From positions 4,898,001 through 4,962,000 of the forward strand of contig CM024181.1 of the NCBI GenBank assembly GCA_013433145.1: DNA of 64,000 nucleotides, written 5' to 3'. This stretch comes from Ascaris suum (taxonomy: Eukaryota > Nematoda > Chromadorea > Rhabditida > Ascarididae). Made by a program: the position numbers and the translations under genes. Numbering within the stretch: the first letter of the stretch is position 1; each line of letters opens with the position of its first letter. The notes below the pieces were generated by a model, which was given only the letters and a program-made list of their open reading frames with translations, did not search any database and was not told the origin of the DNA. This document shows, piece by piece, positions 24,016-43,363 of this stretch.

Positions 24016-27000
24016 TCAAGCAGAAGGGCAAGGTGTGGGACAAGGTGGGATCGTCGACGTATATGTGTTAGATATCGAGTCGACGTCCGCGGACTGCATT
24101 TTACGCCTTCGCATGAGTATTGGATTGATCGCATCGCTGAGTGGCTTGATTATTAGCTGTTTGTTGATTGCACGTATACCCGTTAGATGCTCTCGCATTT
24201 CATCCTGCAACTTTGCGATATATTACACGTAAATACAAAAGGTTTTATGCAGTTTGTTGAATCCAGTAACATCAGTTGGAAAGGTTTATTTCAGATGAGA
24301 GAGTTGTACGAAAGTACAACTCATGCTGAGAGCGAAAATTTGGCGCAATTAGAATGATCAGAAAAATACAAATACACCTGAAGCTCATCGTTGATGAGAT
24401 CGGAAGTGCAGAGTGGTGTGTCCAGAGCGCGACTACAGCGAACGATCCATGCTTCGCTCATAAGCTCATCGGCACCCATACGTTTTCCCGGATCAGCTGC
24501 CAGAAGCCTTCGGACTATTGATTTTGCTGAATATCGCAGGAAAATATAAGTATGACAATTAGCAGAAGATAAATATCACTCCAAATGAAGCAACTAGCAG
24601 AAGATATATGAAGATTTCCACATGCAAAATTGCATTCAGAAATTTCAACAACCGATTCTGCTTGTCGATTATAAATTATTGATCACCTAAGTTATCTCTG
24701 GAACGTCAAATTTCCGGCACCGACAACACGAAGACAAACAGATATATTGGACGCATAGTCATATTCAAATAATGAAGTTTATATGAATGCCCATAAAAGT
24801 GAAAATAAAGGCTTGAAAACATTGTCAATGCTAGATTTATTCGCTTTATTCTCGGGCATAATCCTCAAATCCTTTTAGCTGTCCATCCACCTTGTAAAGA
24901 AACCTTATCCCATTGATCGGCTGGAAATAGGTACTCTCCAGTGATAATTTTTTGCTGCGTAGACTCCGAGAAATCTTCCTCTTGAACGGAGAAATATGGT
25001 GGATAACCACATAATCTGCAAGAAACGTTGAATTTATCTTAGAGCATATTTGTATTACTCCAATTTTGAATATATTAGCGCATCTCTTTGCCTCTAACGT
25101 TTCATGTATTAGAATGTTTTCAATGAGTCATTCGAAGGACAAATGGAAAACTTAACGTTAATTTGATAAGAAACGATAATTGATAAGAAACATCGTCGGT
25201 GAAAGTGAAGAAGGGAGAGGTAGAGTGAATTTAACCAATTACACACTCCTCAGATATCAAGTGATAAAATAGACCTAAATAATTAGCAAGAGAGCAAAGT
25301 AGAACTGAATGTCTTCCGGAAATATCATACGCATCAGATTTATCAGCTGAGATTTCATATGGAAATGGCTTACGATCGCATACGATTAAAAAAATGAAAG
25401 TTTTTCAGCTGTGAGAGAATAACAACAGCGGTGATGATGCATCACAGTTCAGAAGATTTACATTTAAAGCCGATCTCAAATCTTCCTATAAGAGATCTCG
25501 ATTCCAAGCCTCAATTATGAATTCAAACCAACTCTAGAATACTTTTTGCTCCGTTATGCACTTGCTACGAGGAGGAAAGAATGATGGGGAAAGATGAGCA
25601 TCTTCTCTTCGACCCTCCTCTACGTTTATAGGGTTGGCTCCTCTACCCTCCCTCTCCTGCCCTTAGACAATTTCAAACTTCGTTTCAGATATTATTTTTG
25701 GATGTGCTGAAACTGAACTTCAGTGGGATGCGTTCTAAATTTATGGAACAGTCAAAGAGGGTTCAAGGAGAGTTGCCATTTGTCAGTGCTTCCCGTCGTT
25801 TATTGTAGGAGGCGAAGGGAACCGATAAGGTGACGATATCAGGGAGTGAGTCGCTTTGGCGAAAAATGAGGGTCAATCTGATGCGAGAATCGAGCAAAAA
25901 TGATCTCTCTTGTTTCTCTCAGTGGGGGGGGGGGGGGGGTGGGAAGGGGTGGAAAGGAGGAATAGCAGAAAAGAAGGGGGCAGTTGTCTTGCCAGTGGTG
26001 GAGGGAAGGGTGAAAATGCCAACATCAATCTTTTTAACTACTGCATTAATATTTGAGCGCTGTTGTTCGATTAATTCACCCTATTCAAGAGCGGATGGAG
26101 ATGGTGGAGACAGCTCTTTGATTGCCGATTGCTCGATCCGTTCATTTTTTTGAGCAATTCACTTAACTTCCTTCAAATACAACCCAAGAATAAAATTGTA
26201 ATAAATGCTTACAAAAAATACATAATGATGCCAAGTGACCACATATCGCACGACTTGTCAAAACAACTGGGCTGAAGAACCTGAAAGTTGGTGATTGGCA
26301 TTTCTTTCATTTTATTAACTTTTCTTTTAATTGTCACCATAGTCGTCCGCATTATCTGCCGATCTATTAGCTAATCTGGTTGAATTACCCAAGTTTGAGG
26401 TAAATGGGTTGGATGTTGGACCACTTGATTTCTTACATCCAGTAGTTCTATTGTTTCAAACATGTTCATAAGGTAAGCATTGAAATCTGCTTTTATATCA
26501 GCAGATAACCTGTTTCGTCAAATTCAGTGAATGTTCTTTTGCAAGTTTTTGCCGGTCGAAAAGATTGGTTTCTACAGATTAACAGTAAACTAATTGAGTA
26601 GTGGAATATGATTTCCATGGTTAAAACTTCATATACCATAATCTATTGATGTGTGAAAAATCACAAATATTTCCTCTGCCATCAAGGGAGATGGAAGGGA
26701 GAGGGAGCAGAAGGGGCGAGATGGAGTAAGCTAGCGAAGTGAGATGCCGAAAAAACTATAATATAAGATGAGCGCCCGCCCACCAATTCCAGAAGTAACA
26801 AACCATATGAAAACAACTGAAGGCATATAAAACGGAGTTGTAAAGCAAAAACCTCTGAAGTTGGGTAATATGAAGTAGAGGGAGTCGCTTTTGGCTGCTC
26901 TTTTTCCATTAGTGCGAAGCCAAAATCTGTGAGCTTCAACATTCCTTTATTACTGAAATTCAACTTTGTAAAATTGAATGATAAGAATAAGCATGATAGA

Positions 27001-30000
27001 CGATAATTAGGGATATTCAGTGGTTTTAATGTATTTCATCCCATAATAGTTTTGATGAAGGCGACTCTTAAGTAGAGAGCCGGAAAATACTCCTTCAACC
27101 GCCAACTAGCATAAAATCCTCCTCAGACATCAGGAAATAAAAAAGTGCAGATGTGCTTAAGATGGGGGGGGGGGGGGGAGGGGTTTTGAGTGAGTACCAA
27201 GTGAAACAAAAAAACAGCTTTACTGTCTAGAGGTGTAGAAGAATAAAGAATTTTTCTTGTTATGAAAAGCATCATAGAGCGAATACAGTAACATAAAACG
27301 CTTGCATCTCTCGAAAGCTACACTGTTTTCTGTTTCATTTTGTATTCATCTGGTGTGCATTTGCGCTCTCTTATTTCGCAACACCGAAGGTGGTCCTACT
27401 TGTAGAAGATAGGTAACTCTGTCTTCTTACCGAAAAACAACGGATTTAAAAAATTAAAAAAGAAAGTTATAGAATTCCACTATCTTTGACTGATAATTGA
27501 GCGAACTGCTATTGAAGGAGAGACGTAATGGAGTCGTTGAAAAAAGCATTATTGTGCGTGATTAGTCAATGTAAATTCTTGTCACTTATTGCTAGAACCA
27601 ATTGTTTCGGCACAACGTAAGCGAATTTTTTATCGCTTTGACTTGTTGAATTGAAATTTCTGGGATTCCCTTTATTCCTCTAAACTATAAAAGAGGTTAT
27701 CTTTATACACTGCCATTTGCATATATTATATATGAACCGTTTCATGAAGCACGCTTATACGTGAGCATAAGGCAGTGCTAATCAATCATTCAGTACTAAT
27801 TTAAACGAGGAGGGTGAGGAAAGGGGGAGGAAGAGAGAGGATGCACTTTGCTGTTTCTTCCTTAAATATCATGAAGACATCATTTTCCGAAACCCATAGG
27901 TTTGGTTCCCTTCATCTGTGTTCTTGGTAGCTCTCCCCAAGAAGGTGCCTTTATCTAGCCATCTTAACCATAGTAAGGTGATTTGTATATTTTCCTCATT
28001 ACTTCTTTTTCATCCAAGGTATTTGGGTATTATATTATACTTATTTGAAGGACCGTAAATGTAATAGAAATGAAAATGGAACGCTTACGAATACATCATA
28101 TTTTCAAGCTTTATGTCACGATGTATTATTCCCATTGAGTGAATATATGCAATCGCAGAGCCCAAATCACGCACAATACGTAAAACATCACGTTCACTTA
28201 TGCGAGCCTGTCCAGTTTTTATTCTGTCCAAAAGCTGACCACCTGTAATAAATATGTTACATTGTTGCATCTTTTGCAAGTGTAACTCGTCAAAATTGCT
28301 TGAGAAAATTCTTTGCATTCGGTTGTCAAAAGGCTCAGAGATGATCACACTGCCGGGAACAACAAAAAAAAAGAATTAGGAGGTTTGATTTTAAGCATCG
28401 GTATAACTCCATTCCTAAATTTGGAGGGATCATAGGGGGGGGGGAGAGGGGACGTCTTGCTCATAAAGGTGGATGGCCGCCAATTTTGTTTTTAGAGGTT
28501 CGAAATTCGGGGAGGATAAGGAGTGGTATCGCCTTTTACTACGCCCTCGATCTTCACGATTGACTTGACAATGAAATTGTCGCGAAAGCGAATAGAGAGA
28601 AGAAAAATAGTTTAATCTCTGCTAAACTATTTTACCGTGAAATAAAATTTATACTGCAAATTAGATGTGAAATGCTTGCAGAATCATTGTGGCCCTAAAA
28701 GCAAAATATTCGTTTTCGTCGATGAATCGTTTGAGCTTCCGATGGTGATCCGAAACACCTATGACATATTGAGGGCTATACAAACAGCCCTCAAAACGGC
28801 CAGTGCACCTTCACTCGTAAATCGAACCCAACGTCCGCTCGTCGTTGCCAGTCTTCCTTTATAGAAATGGTGGGGAGAGGGTAAAGAATTTGCTACAAAT
28901 TATGTAAATTTCATATCAGAAAAGTACGATCAGTCGACATGCATCGGCAATTTTTGAGGCATAATTTGATGAGTACTCTGTCACCCAGTTAGTGTTAAAT
29001 GTTGCTGCATATGTTAAAGGTTGCTGAATACCTGACATATATTCCATTACCACAAAAAGGCATCGAGCATCACGAAAAAGGTTCTCATAGACATCAACTA
29101 CTCCAGCGACATTAGGGTGTTGACAAGCAAGAAACTGCAGCTCAACCTCGTGACGTGCCGCTCGACCATCGAGAAGAATCTAAATCCACAACTCTACAAA
29201 TTTAGAGATATATTTTCTGTTACTGCAGTAGGATTATAAAAACTGAATTGCCGTAGATGTCTGCAAGTATGCTGATTGTAACCGAACTGCCATGCGAGTT
29301 TACTTAATAAGCCTTCAAGGGGGGGGGGGGGGAGGCGAGGAAAAATGGAGAAATGAACTCCAATATCTCTTCCAGGTGAGGAGCCCTACAAACTTCTCTA
29401 TGCATCATTACAAAAACTCTTTTCAGCATTTTCAAAGATGAGTAGGCTACCTCGCAATATCTAACATGGTTGCGGGCTCACCTGACCGAGAGATTGTCAG
29501 ACGTAGGACGAAATTTCACGCTTTTTTTTCTCCCTTTCCCATGTCATCTTGTCATACTGTTTTTTTCTACCCCAACTTGACTCAACTCGATACTGAGGCA
29601 TGACTGTGATAGTTATTCGACTTCTTAGGTGGAAGATAGCATGAGCGACTGAGCTTAGCGATGGTCTTTGTAGTACCTTTATAAAATGAAAGTAAACCCC
29701 ACCTTTAAGGCGCATCTTTCACCATTGCTTCTTCTTTTTATTAGCCGTATTGGTCCACTGACACCCGTACCAATAACCTATAATAGCAAGATGTGTTCCT
29801 TCGAGAAATGGCTATGCAAATATTTAACCTTTGATCACCTCCTTTACTATTGTAATCTATAATAGAACCTTTTTTGAAGATAGAACTTAATGAAGCCATA
29901 CAATTGCTCGCTTATAGTTGTGTTTTAGCACTCTGAAAGTACCTAAAGTTTTGAATGTGAAAGAAAAATTTGCTACCCTCACGATTCATGTGAACGATAC

Positions 30001-30828
30001 AAGCAGGCCAAAACTGATAGAAAACCTTAGCTGTTTCTACTTGATCAATTGATATGGCGATGCTCTGAAATTTTTTTTTTGGCTTCCAAACAATTGCGTT
30101 TTGAGACCGCTATTTAGTGGACTCAGAAAGCACCGCTTTTGCGAGCTTGTGATCTTTAGCGGTCATCGATTTCCATTGGTTCTCGAATTTTAAGCGCGTC
30201 TGAATCATGTTTTGGGGCCGCGATTTTTGATTCTTGGAAAAGCAGGGCCTTTAGATCGCTTTGCGTCTCATCAAATGTTGGAGTATCGAAATGCCAACGC
30301 TATCTACAATGCATCAGAAGAACAAATGCGAAGTTTATCACCAAAGTCCAGCTCAGTTAACGGGGAATAAGATATATCTATACGCATACGATTGAAAGGG
30401 GAAGTGCGGAAGTGTTTTCTGAAAGGAAATGACGATTTACAACGTGAATCTATTCTTTTCTATTTCCATATGAAAATTAAAATTTATATTTGTTTGAAAA
30501 TGCGAAAAAAAGTTATGAAAATCTCTTAGGGAATTGCGCTATTTTGTATAATATCTAATGCATTGTATGCGCTGTTATTCACTGCTATATGATCGCAATT
30601 ATGTCGCACCGAAATAATAAACATACAAAGCTTTACTTTCGAGTGATTCTAGCATCCTTAATCGATCATATCCTCACTGCTAAATTGAGAACGGAAAACC
30701 CAGAAAGAAAAGATATGGACGTATACCTTCTTAGTTATTTCATAATCCTTTAAAATTGAATGCGTATGTAAAGGTAATTTTCGAAACGGCAGGTTACGTT
30801 CTGAGCTGCGTATATAAGCATCATGTGC
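24016..30828 (-). CDS. MAPKAPK2-like kinase, divergent copy A
   Basis: p38-activated kinase (MK2/MK3, C. elegans MAK family). Nine visible exons with consistent phases: 30727-30828, 29703-29777, 29032-29179, 28089-28242, 26853-26952, 26213-26280, 24891-25015, 24378-24526 and 24016-24204 (stop at 24016-24018), giving 369 residues. Domains: LKDYEITKK lead-in; P-loop VIGTGVSGPIRL (about 35-46); ALK lysine (about 59); HEVELQ; VVDVYENLF; VVMEYMSGGQLLDRI; catalytic loop IIHRDIKLENMMY (about 148); DFG (about 169-171); [24 protein letters not shown]; p38 site context ALDTPLCT; C-terminal helix and docking stretch IIKPLSDAINPILMRRRKMQ. Oddities: HRDIKPEN is HRDIKLEN, and the activation segment ends SYYPTSE where MK2 has YYVAPE, so the APE motif is lost. 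It is a tandem paralogue of copy B. The first exon carries no Met, so the start codon lies upstream. Confidence 0.9.
25924..25939. repeat. Poly-G run (16)
   Basis: Homopolymer G run in a purine-rich intron stretch of MK2 copy A. Confidence 0.95.
26378..26480 (+). ncRNA. SL1-like spliced-leader RNA gene or SL RNA pseudogene
   Basis: GGTTGAATTACCCAAGTT, continuing to 26399, matches the 22-nt nematode SL1 leader at 21 of 22 positions (G for T at position 4). It is followed at once by GTAAAT, as in SL RNA genes where the leader abuts a GTAAA donor. TTACC...GGTAA can form the conserved first stem-loop, and ACCCA...TGGGT offers an alternative pair. A clear Sm site (AATTTTTGG) was not seen in the next 100 nt and the 3' end is a guess, so it may be a pseudogene or a leader variant. 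It lies on the plus strand inside an intron of the minus-strand MK2 copy A. Chance is an unlikely explanation for a 21/22 match in 64 kb. Confidence 0.55.
27164..27178. repeat. Poly-G run (15)
   Basis: Homopolymer G run in an intron of MK2 copy A; similar runs are at 28435-28444 and 29319-29332. Confidence 0.95.
29319..29332. repeat. Poly-G run (14)
   Basis: Homopolymer G run between two MK2 copy A exons. Confidence 0.95.
30156..30417 (-). other. Coding-like intronic segment of unknown nature
   Basis: Inside the first visible intron of MK2 copy A, minus strand. A strong acceptor (TTTCCTTTCAG before 30417) opens 37 codons (KHFRTSPFNRMRIDISYSPL...). After a TAG (30304-30306), another frame is open for 47 codons (30156-30299) with coding-like composition (FDETQSDLKALLFQESK, DALKIREPMEIDDR). 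It could be an alternative exon, a nested gene or a decayed insertion. I do not recognise it, and chance is possible. Confidence 0.25.
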
Positions 30829-33800
30829 CTGTAAACGAAACTCTGCGAATTATATGCATAATTTTCGAGTTGTTTTTCTAGCATTGCACCTCTGAGGTTC
30901 CTTATGATATGTCAGTATAACAGTTGTTGCTATTTGTGATAAAAGTTATTGAAATATCAGTTAGGCTATGAATAAACGCTAATTGAAATTCTGCTTTTAC
31001 CTATAATTTCAACTTGCCTTTGAAAATGCTAACGAAGTGGTGACAAGATTTTTTTATTATTTATCCGTTGGAACTATCGAAGTTGTGTGGTCGCAATATC
31101 AATAGAATGGTAGTTTTATCAACACAGTGATTGTATTACTAATATAACTAACAGAAGTTGCAGTAATTATATAATTGAGGTGCATTTGTATCAGCACTAG
31201 AAGTTCGGGGAGTCGTCTTGTTAAAATTTCATTGCTAGAGTAATGTGAATTATTTTAGTGAAACCTTCGTCCCCACATTGCGATTTTAACCAACGTTTTA
31301 TACTCATTATGTGATTTATATTCGCAGGAAAAGTGAAGGAAAAGTCAAGAAAAAATGAAGGAAGAATAAAGAACAATGATTAGAGTTTTTTCGTAGTTTC
31401 TAAATTCTATCAATTTCCACATCTCCTTCAAATCCAGAAAACTTGATATTCAGAGAAAATTTAGAAAATAACCAACATTTTGTTTTCTTCGTGATGTTGG
31501 TGAGAAACACTGTCCCATAGGATAACGAATGTAAAATCAATTTTGTAATACAATTGATTAGTCGGAAAATTTCAAGTAAGAATATTCGAACTTGGTTGGG
31601 CAGTGGAGAGAGCGAATGGTGGAAAGTAAACACGCTGATTTGGTCTTGTCTTTGGACACACTCACATAGAAACACACTCTCATTGTGGCAGACAAAAAGC
31701 TCTCAGCATTCTTTCGTCAATCGTTATCAGCTTCATTGACACCAACGAATACCGCTTTTTCCGATGTTTCGCTACACGTATTGTTATATGTTTGCATTTT
31801 ATCAGTGCATATATTACCTGATCGGTAGCTCTCAAAGCGCACCTTCAACGTTCCCCCTTATTGGAGGAAATGCTCCCACCTTGCAATTTAATACTGTTTA
31901 ACGATTTCAGATAACCGATCAGAACCTTCGGAAAAGTTGCGACTCGATGTCACACCTGCAATCAGCATTGTTGTTCGTTGTTTTGAGCGCGGAGCTGGAG
32001 AGGTGCAGCAGTTTACGTAGTTGCAAGTTATGAAGCATAAGATTGACAACGCAGGTCGTTCTACCTCACAACCTCTTAAATCTCCTAACATTCATGCCAC
32101 CTCTTAATGCTCATTATAAGAATTTCCTTCTCTCCAAAATTTCGCCTCCTTCAAAGATTGTGCGATATCTCTTCGTTGTGGGAATTTCAATACCATCAGC
32201 GATAATCGTTGCTATAGTGTCTCTTGCCTCTTGCATAAAACTTACAGAATGCATCCTTTACATGTGATTCATAATATGGCCGCTCGAAGCGACTCAATGA
32301 TGATCTGAAATGTTTTGAAATTTAATGACCTTATTGCAGGATATTACAACAGCAAATGATGATACCTGCATTATGCAGCAAATACCTGTGCAACTCGCTT
32401 AAGACCTCCGTTCAATAATTATGGTTCTTCGAAATTTGCTGGTTGCCGGAAGTGCACAGGGCAGCACTAGAAGACCACTCCAGTCTTCTTTTAAATAAAA
32501 CGTCCTTCAAAGTGCACTGCAATCGACCGATATCGGCAATAAGAATTTACATTAATTACAAAATAGAGCACTGATCGATGATCGGGCATATGCTAACAAA
32601 AGCACAAAAAAGCACCATTTGCAATCAATATTCGCTGTTGCTTCTCTTCAAATACACACATAAACATATCAAGAGAAAATATGTCAAAGAAATATTACAA
32701 ATGATAAATATGAACACATGAACATATGAACAATGTAACACAGTTCGGCTTCTATGGAAATTTGCCATTATTCATTTCATCAGCTATTCTTCGCAGAAAA
32801 ATTCGCCATTTAAAAGAAATCAAAGTTACAATTACCTCCTGTATTTTCTCATCAAATGTTCAATTAACTCGTTGCCTAAAAATTCTCATCATTCCGAATG
32901 AAAATATCATGAATTATGATAATTATTAAATAAATAAGAGATCTGATATTCTAATCGCTATGATGAAATCAAAAATATCCACAAATAAGTTGGAAAAAAT
33001 CATGCATAAAATTTCGACAACGAAAAAACGTTTCTAACAACGAAAATCGCCCTAATAAATATGCGAAATGTCAGCAAAAATATCACATTCTACTAAATGG
33101 ATATACAGGGCCGTCCACTTATCCCCATATTTCGAAAGGAAACTTTTCAACTAAGAAAGTATTCCAAGGAACAGATGCCCTCCGTTTCATCTACGTCTTA
33201 ATAGGATCTTGTTCTTTATAATAAGAAATAAACATATGAAGTCTACACTTTTTCTCCATTAAAAGAATTCAGAAAAAAATAAAATTATGGATAAAATCTT
33301 GAAGAACGGGCGTTGCTAGCAGCTTACAATATAACTGAACATAAATATCACATTGCTATACTCAATTATATAAGCAAACCTTCGAACAAATAAAAATAAA
33401 GAAACTAGAATATAACAGATCAAAGAATTCACTTTCGATCCAAACTGATCTAGATTCGATGGGTATAAATGTCATCGGTTGGAAAGACCACAATAAAACT
33501 CGAGAATAAGCTAACACTGTGGGTAGAAATTATTATACAAGGCACAATAGACACGAGATGCATGCAATTAAAAATCGAAAAAATTAACAAGCTTAAGAGC
33601 AGACACACCTGTGCAGTTCGGTGTAAGAATGGCTCGGCTTTTTTTAATAAAAGCCGATCTAAAATCACTAGCCGAGAGACTATGGAAAGAAAATGATGCG
33701 GTTGAGTTCGGGGACTGGGGCCGGGTGGATGTGCAACATATCGAACGTTGAAACAAACACAAAACTGTAGAATCATGCTATGTCTGCATAAGCATACGAT

Positions 33801-34331
33801 GCCCATTTATTGCAGACACTACACATTCTCTTCTCTTGGCCCGATCGTATTCTCTAGATCTATCACCAAATAAAAACGTCCAGGAAACGTGACAGTGTTT
33901 GAATTTGCAGGTCGTCCGTTACAAAAATAAAAGCTGATGGCGGAGTTAATGACAGGACTATCTCGTCGGATAAAGGAAGTCCAAAACAGACACAGAAAAC
34001 GACAATTATTTTAAATAAACTATACCCTACTTTCTTTAAACACCTTTCATCTCAACCGCTCCACCTTCCCCTCTCTCCCAAAACAATAAGCGGGAACTAT
34101 AGAGCAAATACGAGAATATATTGTAGAAAATGCAACAAAACAATGAATGCAGAGAAACATGGGGAAGAAGATCTATGGAGATAAAAACTTCGCGAAACAT
34201 TATGGACCGGTCGAGATATCGAAGAACACTGGAGTATTAAACGGCAGTGACTGAGACAACTAAGGCATTTAAAAATGTCGAGACAACTAAGGCACTGATA
34301 AATTTAAGGTCCCGCTAGCAAATAAGTGAAG
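30829..34331. other. Intergenic between MK2 copies A and B
   Basis: Should contain the start exon and promoter of copy A. No Met exon could be fixed. ORFs at 31400-31675, 33450-33806 (minus) and 32043-32267 (plus) have no recognisable domain. Confidence 0.4.
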
Positions 34332-40243
<5,912 letters not shown>

Positions 40244-43200
40244 CTGTAACAAGGAAAATTCAAAACAAATTTCAAATAACAACTAATTCCTGCTAGGAAC
40301 TCGAAAAGATTTATTTCTCATGTCAAGTGTTAAAGAACACTTAGGTGATGGCCGAAAAGATGGCGAATGCGGAAAATGTTCCAGAAAAACATGCCGCACT
40401 ACCGGACACTATATGCTAAGACGGATATCATCAAAGGATCTACGGAAGTGGATGAACTGCTGTGTGCTTACATATTACCTACCTCTAACGATATATGAGG
40501 ATCATTGACGAAGCTAGTACAGTGCGCAAAATGAAAGGTGCAATATGTTCTATGTTTATTTTAATCAAAATTTCAGAAAATCCAGTTTTATTCCACATCT
40601 GTAACGTATATAAATACATGTTCTAATTAAAAAATATTACAGTAATCAAAAGTACAGTTGAGAAATTTCTTCTGAATAATACTGGCTGATAAAAGCAATT
40701 ATTAGCATATGCAGAAGTAGCCAAAGGTATATAGTCCATCATAATTTAATAAAAACGACAGTGATCACTTGAAAAAAGTGTGCTATATAAAAAGTGTGTT
40801 ATATAAAAACTACGTGTTACATGTGACATGATAAAGGCAATCGCACTCAACGTGAATATGGAAAAATTCGGAAGTTAATTACTAGCAATTCATGGTATAG
40901 AAGGAATTTCACATTCCAGGAGAATTTACATTGCGGCAACCGGATAGAGCATAGGGAACAATGATGTACAGCGGGCACACTCTATACAACGTAGCCGTTT
41001 TCGGGCTGAGAAATGATGTCGGTGGTTGCCTGAACTGCAAGGGAGATTTGTCAGTGATATCGACTTTTATGCACGCCTTCGTGATTGGAGGTAAGCAAAT
41101 TATACCCTTATGTGGCCTCAGAAACAAGCTGTTTGGCATTATTGGCAATCATTCATTATCGTTTTCAAATTGTTCCAAATGGCAGCTGGTAGGAATGAAA
41201 TATTTGAGGACACACCGGAAATTGTATCAGATCTCCTCCGCCCGAAGATTTAAGATGAAATATACAAAGGGATATCGACACTGCGAAGGAGTAGGTCATT
41301 GGCAGCACGATGTCTGCTACTGCCAGCCAGAGCATGAGAAGAACTATTGGCTAGACTGATAGGATCTACAGATTCACAAGTTCACACAGCGATCGTAGTG
41401 TTGTTAGTGCTCAGTGTGCAATGCGAGTCGATATCTGTTGGTTATCCGTTGATGATTTAGAAAGTGTGATTCACTATGGATTCGAAGCTTCCCGAGTACC
41501 TCTGCTCATCTCATACGGATACCAAACACACTCGTTATGGAATATTTCATGCATCGTAACTCAGCAGTAATTCCTTGCCAAGATCTCCTCTATATGACCA
41601 TGTACAACACATTCGAAACTTCATATTTCGTGCAACCGCCATCATTTATTCAAATACTCTATTATAAAGATATAACTACAACTATAAATATAAATGTAAA
41701 TTTAAATTTAAATACAAATAAACAAATAAATAAATAAGATGTATATCGCTATTTTACATGGGCATAACATGTCTGAATACAACTGACAACCAGTTTTGTT
41801 AACTAACATTACTTGCTAATAATTTCCTAGTCGTATTGTTTGTGCATGCTACGACATGGGCATAACTTGTCAACATTACTCGTTTGTTAACTAATAATTT
41901 CAATTTCGACGATTTCAGTCGTATTTCGGCTGTAATTGTTTGTGTTACTGCCTGCATGCTACGATTGAATCTTGAACGGGCGATTCATTGGAGTGCCGTA
42001 ATTCGGCAAAACGTCTGCAAAACTCTTGCAGATGAACTCATCTGTTAATCTCCTCAATTCATAATTACATTAAAATTCCACAGCATTCATTGTTTCAATG
42101 GCTCAACTTGAAGCCAAAATATTCGTATCCATATCCGCTTCTGAAGGATGTGGAATTGATCAAAATCGAAAAGAAGCAAAATGAATGTTGATAAAATTCA
42201 ACGCCTTATTTGAAGACGGATGCATACATCTCAAAAAAAAAAATCAAAATAAATGATTAGAAGGTATTTCCTAAGGTTTCCACAATTAGCAAACGAAAAG
42301 ATGATTTCCGACTTATTATAATAAAATGCGAAAAAAAGAGAAAGATAAAATTAAACAAACGTTGCTGCGTCGGTGAGCAATCGAAATAGCAGCACATTGG
42401 CCCATAGTGGCTAACATAGAAACGATGATAGACTTGGCTCGATTCGATGGCAAAATAGAGGCGAATTGCACCCAGCGAATATACAAAAAATTTGGAATCA
42501 AAGTCAGATACAAGCAAATTCCCCAACGTATTTATAATGAATAACAAAATTAGCGATGCAAAATAACTGATTTGAATTTGCCGCTTTCAAAGCATTGAAA
42601 CCTGGAAAACACATCGACAATAATTTTGCAAATATTGCAGCGCCATTATGACAACGATTCATATTAAAATCATGACGCTTAAAGGTAACTGTCGTCGAGT
42701 GCAGCAAATACAGTACTTCGTTAGAATATTTCGCATATAGGACTGCTATATGGAGGTTCAAGGGAGAGAGCTGTCTGTTGTGCCCCATTCGCACCTGGTG
42801 AGGAAGGCGACACACCTCTGATTTTCAACTCCCACGACGGAGACGAAACTTCGGTTTCGCGCGCACGAGTTTATGTACACTTTTACATTGCTGGAATTGA
42901 ACTGTAAGAAGTTACCTGAGTCTGTTAAACATCACAGCATTATTCAACCGAACGTTTCAACAGCACACTTTTGCTGTTTAGTTATGTTTTCAGTGCAAAC
43001 GGCAGAAGAGGCTGGCATCAATAGCAAGATGATGGGAGAAGGGGAGGGGAGGGGGTAGTCGTTTTGGTGATAAGAGGCAGGTTGATTCGATGCAGGAGGG
43101 ATAGACAGAAAAGAACATTCACCCCAGGAGAGGAAGGAAGAGGATCGGAGGAAGAATGGAACGTCATCTCTAGCTAGAAATATAAACGCAAATCAGTGCA

Positions 43201-43300
43201 ATGAAACAGTTTAGTTTCGGATCCAGGGTCGACCACTGATTATGCTGAACCAATTTTATGGGCAACCAAACAGTATGTAAAACAAAAACGGTCCTTTGGT

Positions 43301-43363
43301 CTATATATATATATCGCTATTATTATATATTATATATATATATTATATTATATATATATATAC
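43301..43363. repeat. TA-rich simple repeat
   Basis: Interrupted TATATA/TTATATTA array of about 60 bp. Confidence 0.85.

Noticed and set aside
42257..42815. Two minus-strand ORFs of 96 and 103 codons
   Set aside because: No recognisable motif, no coherent splice signals, and lengths compatible with chance at this base composition.
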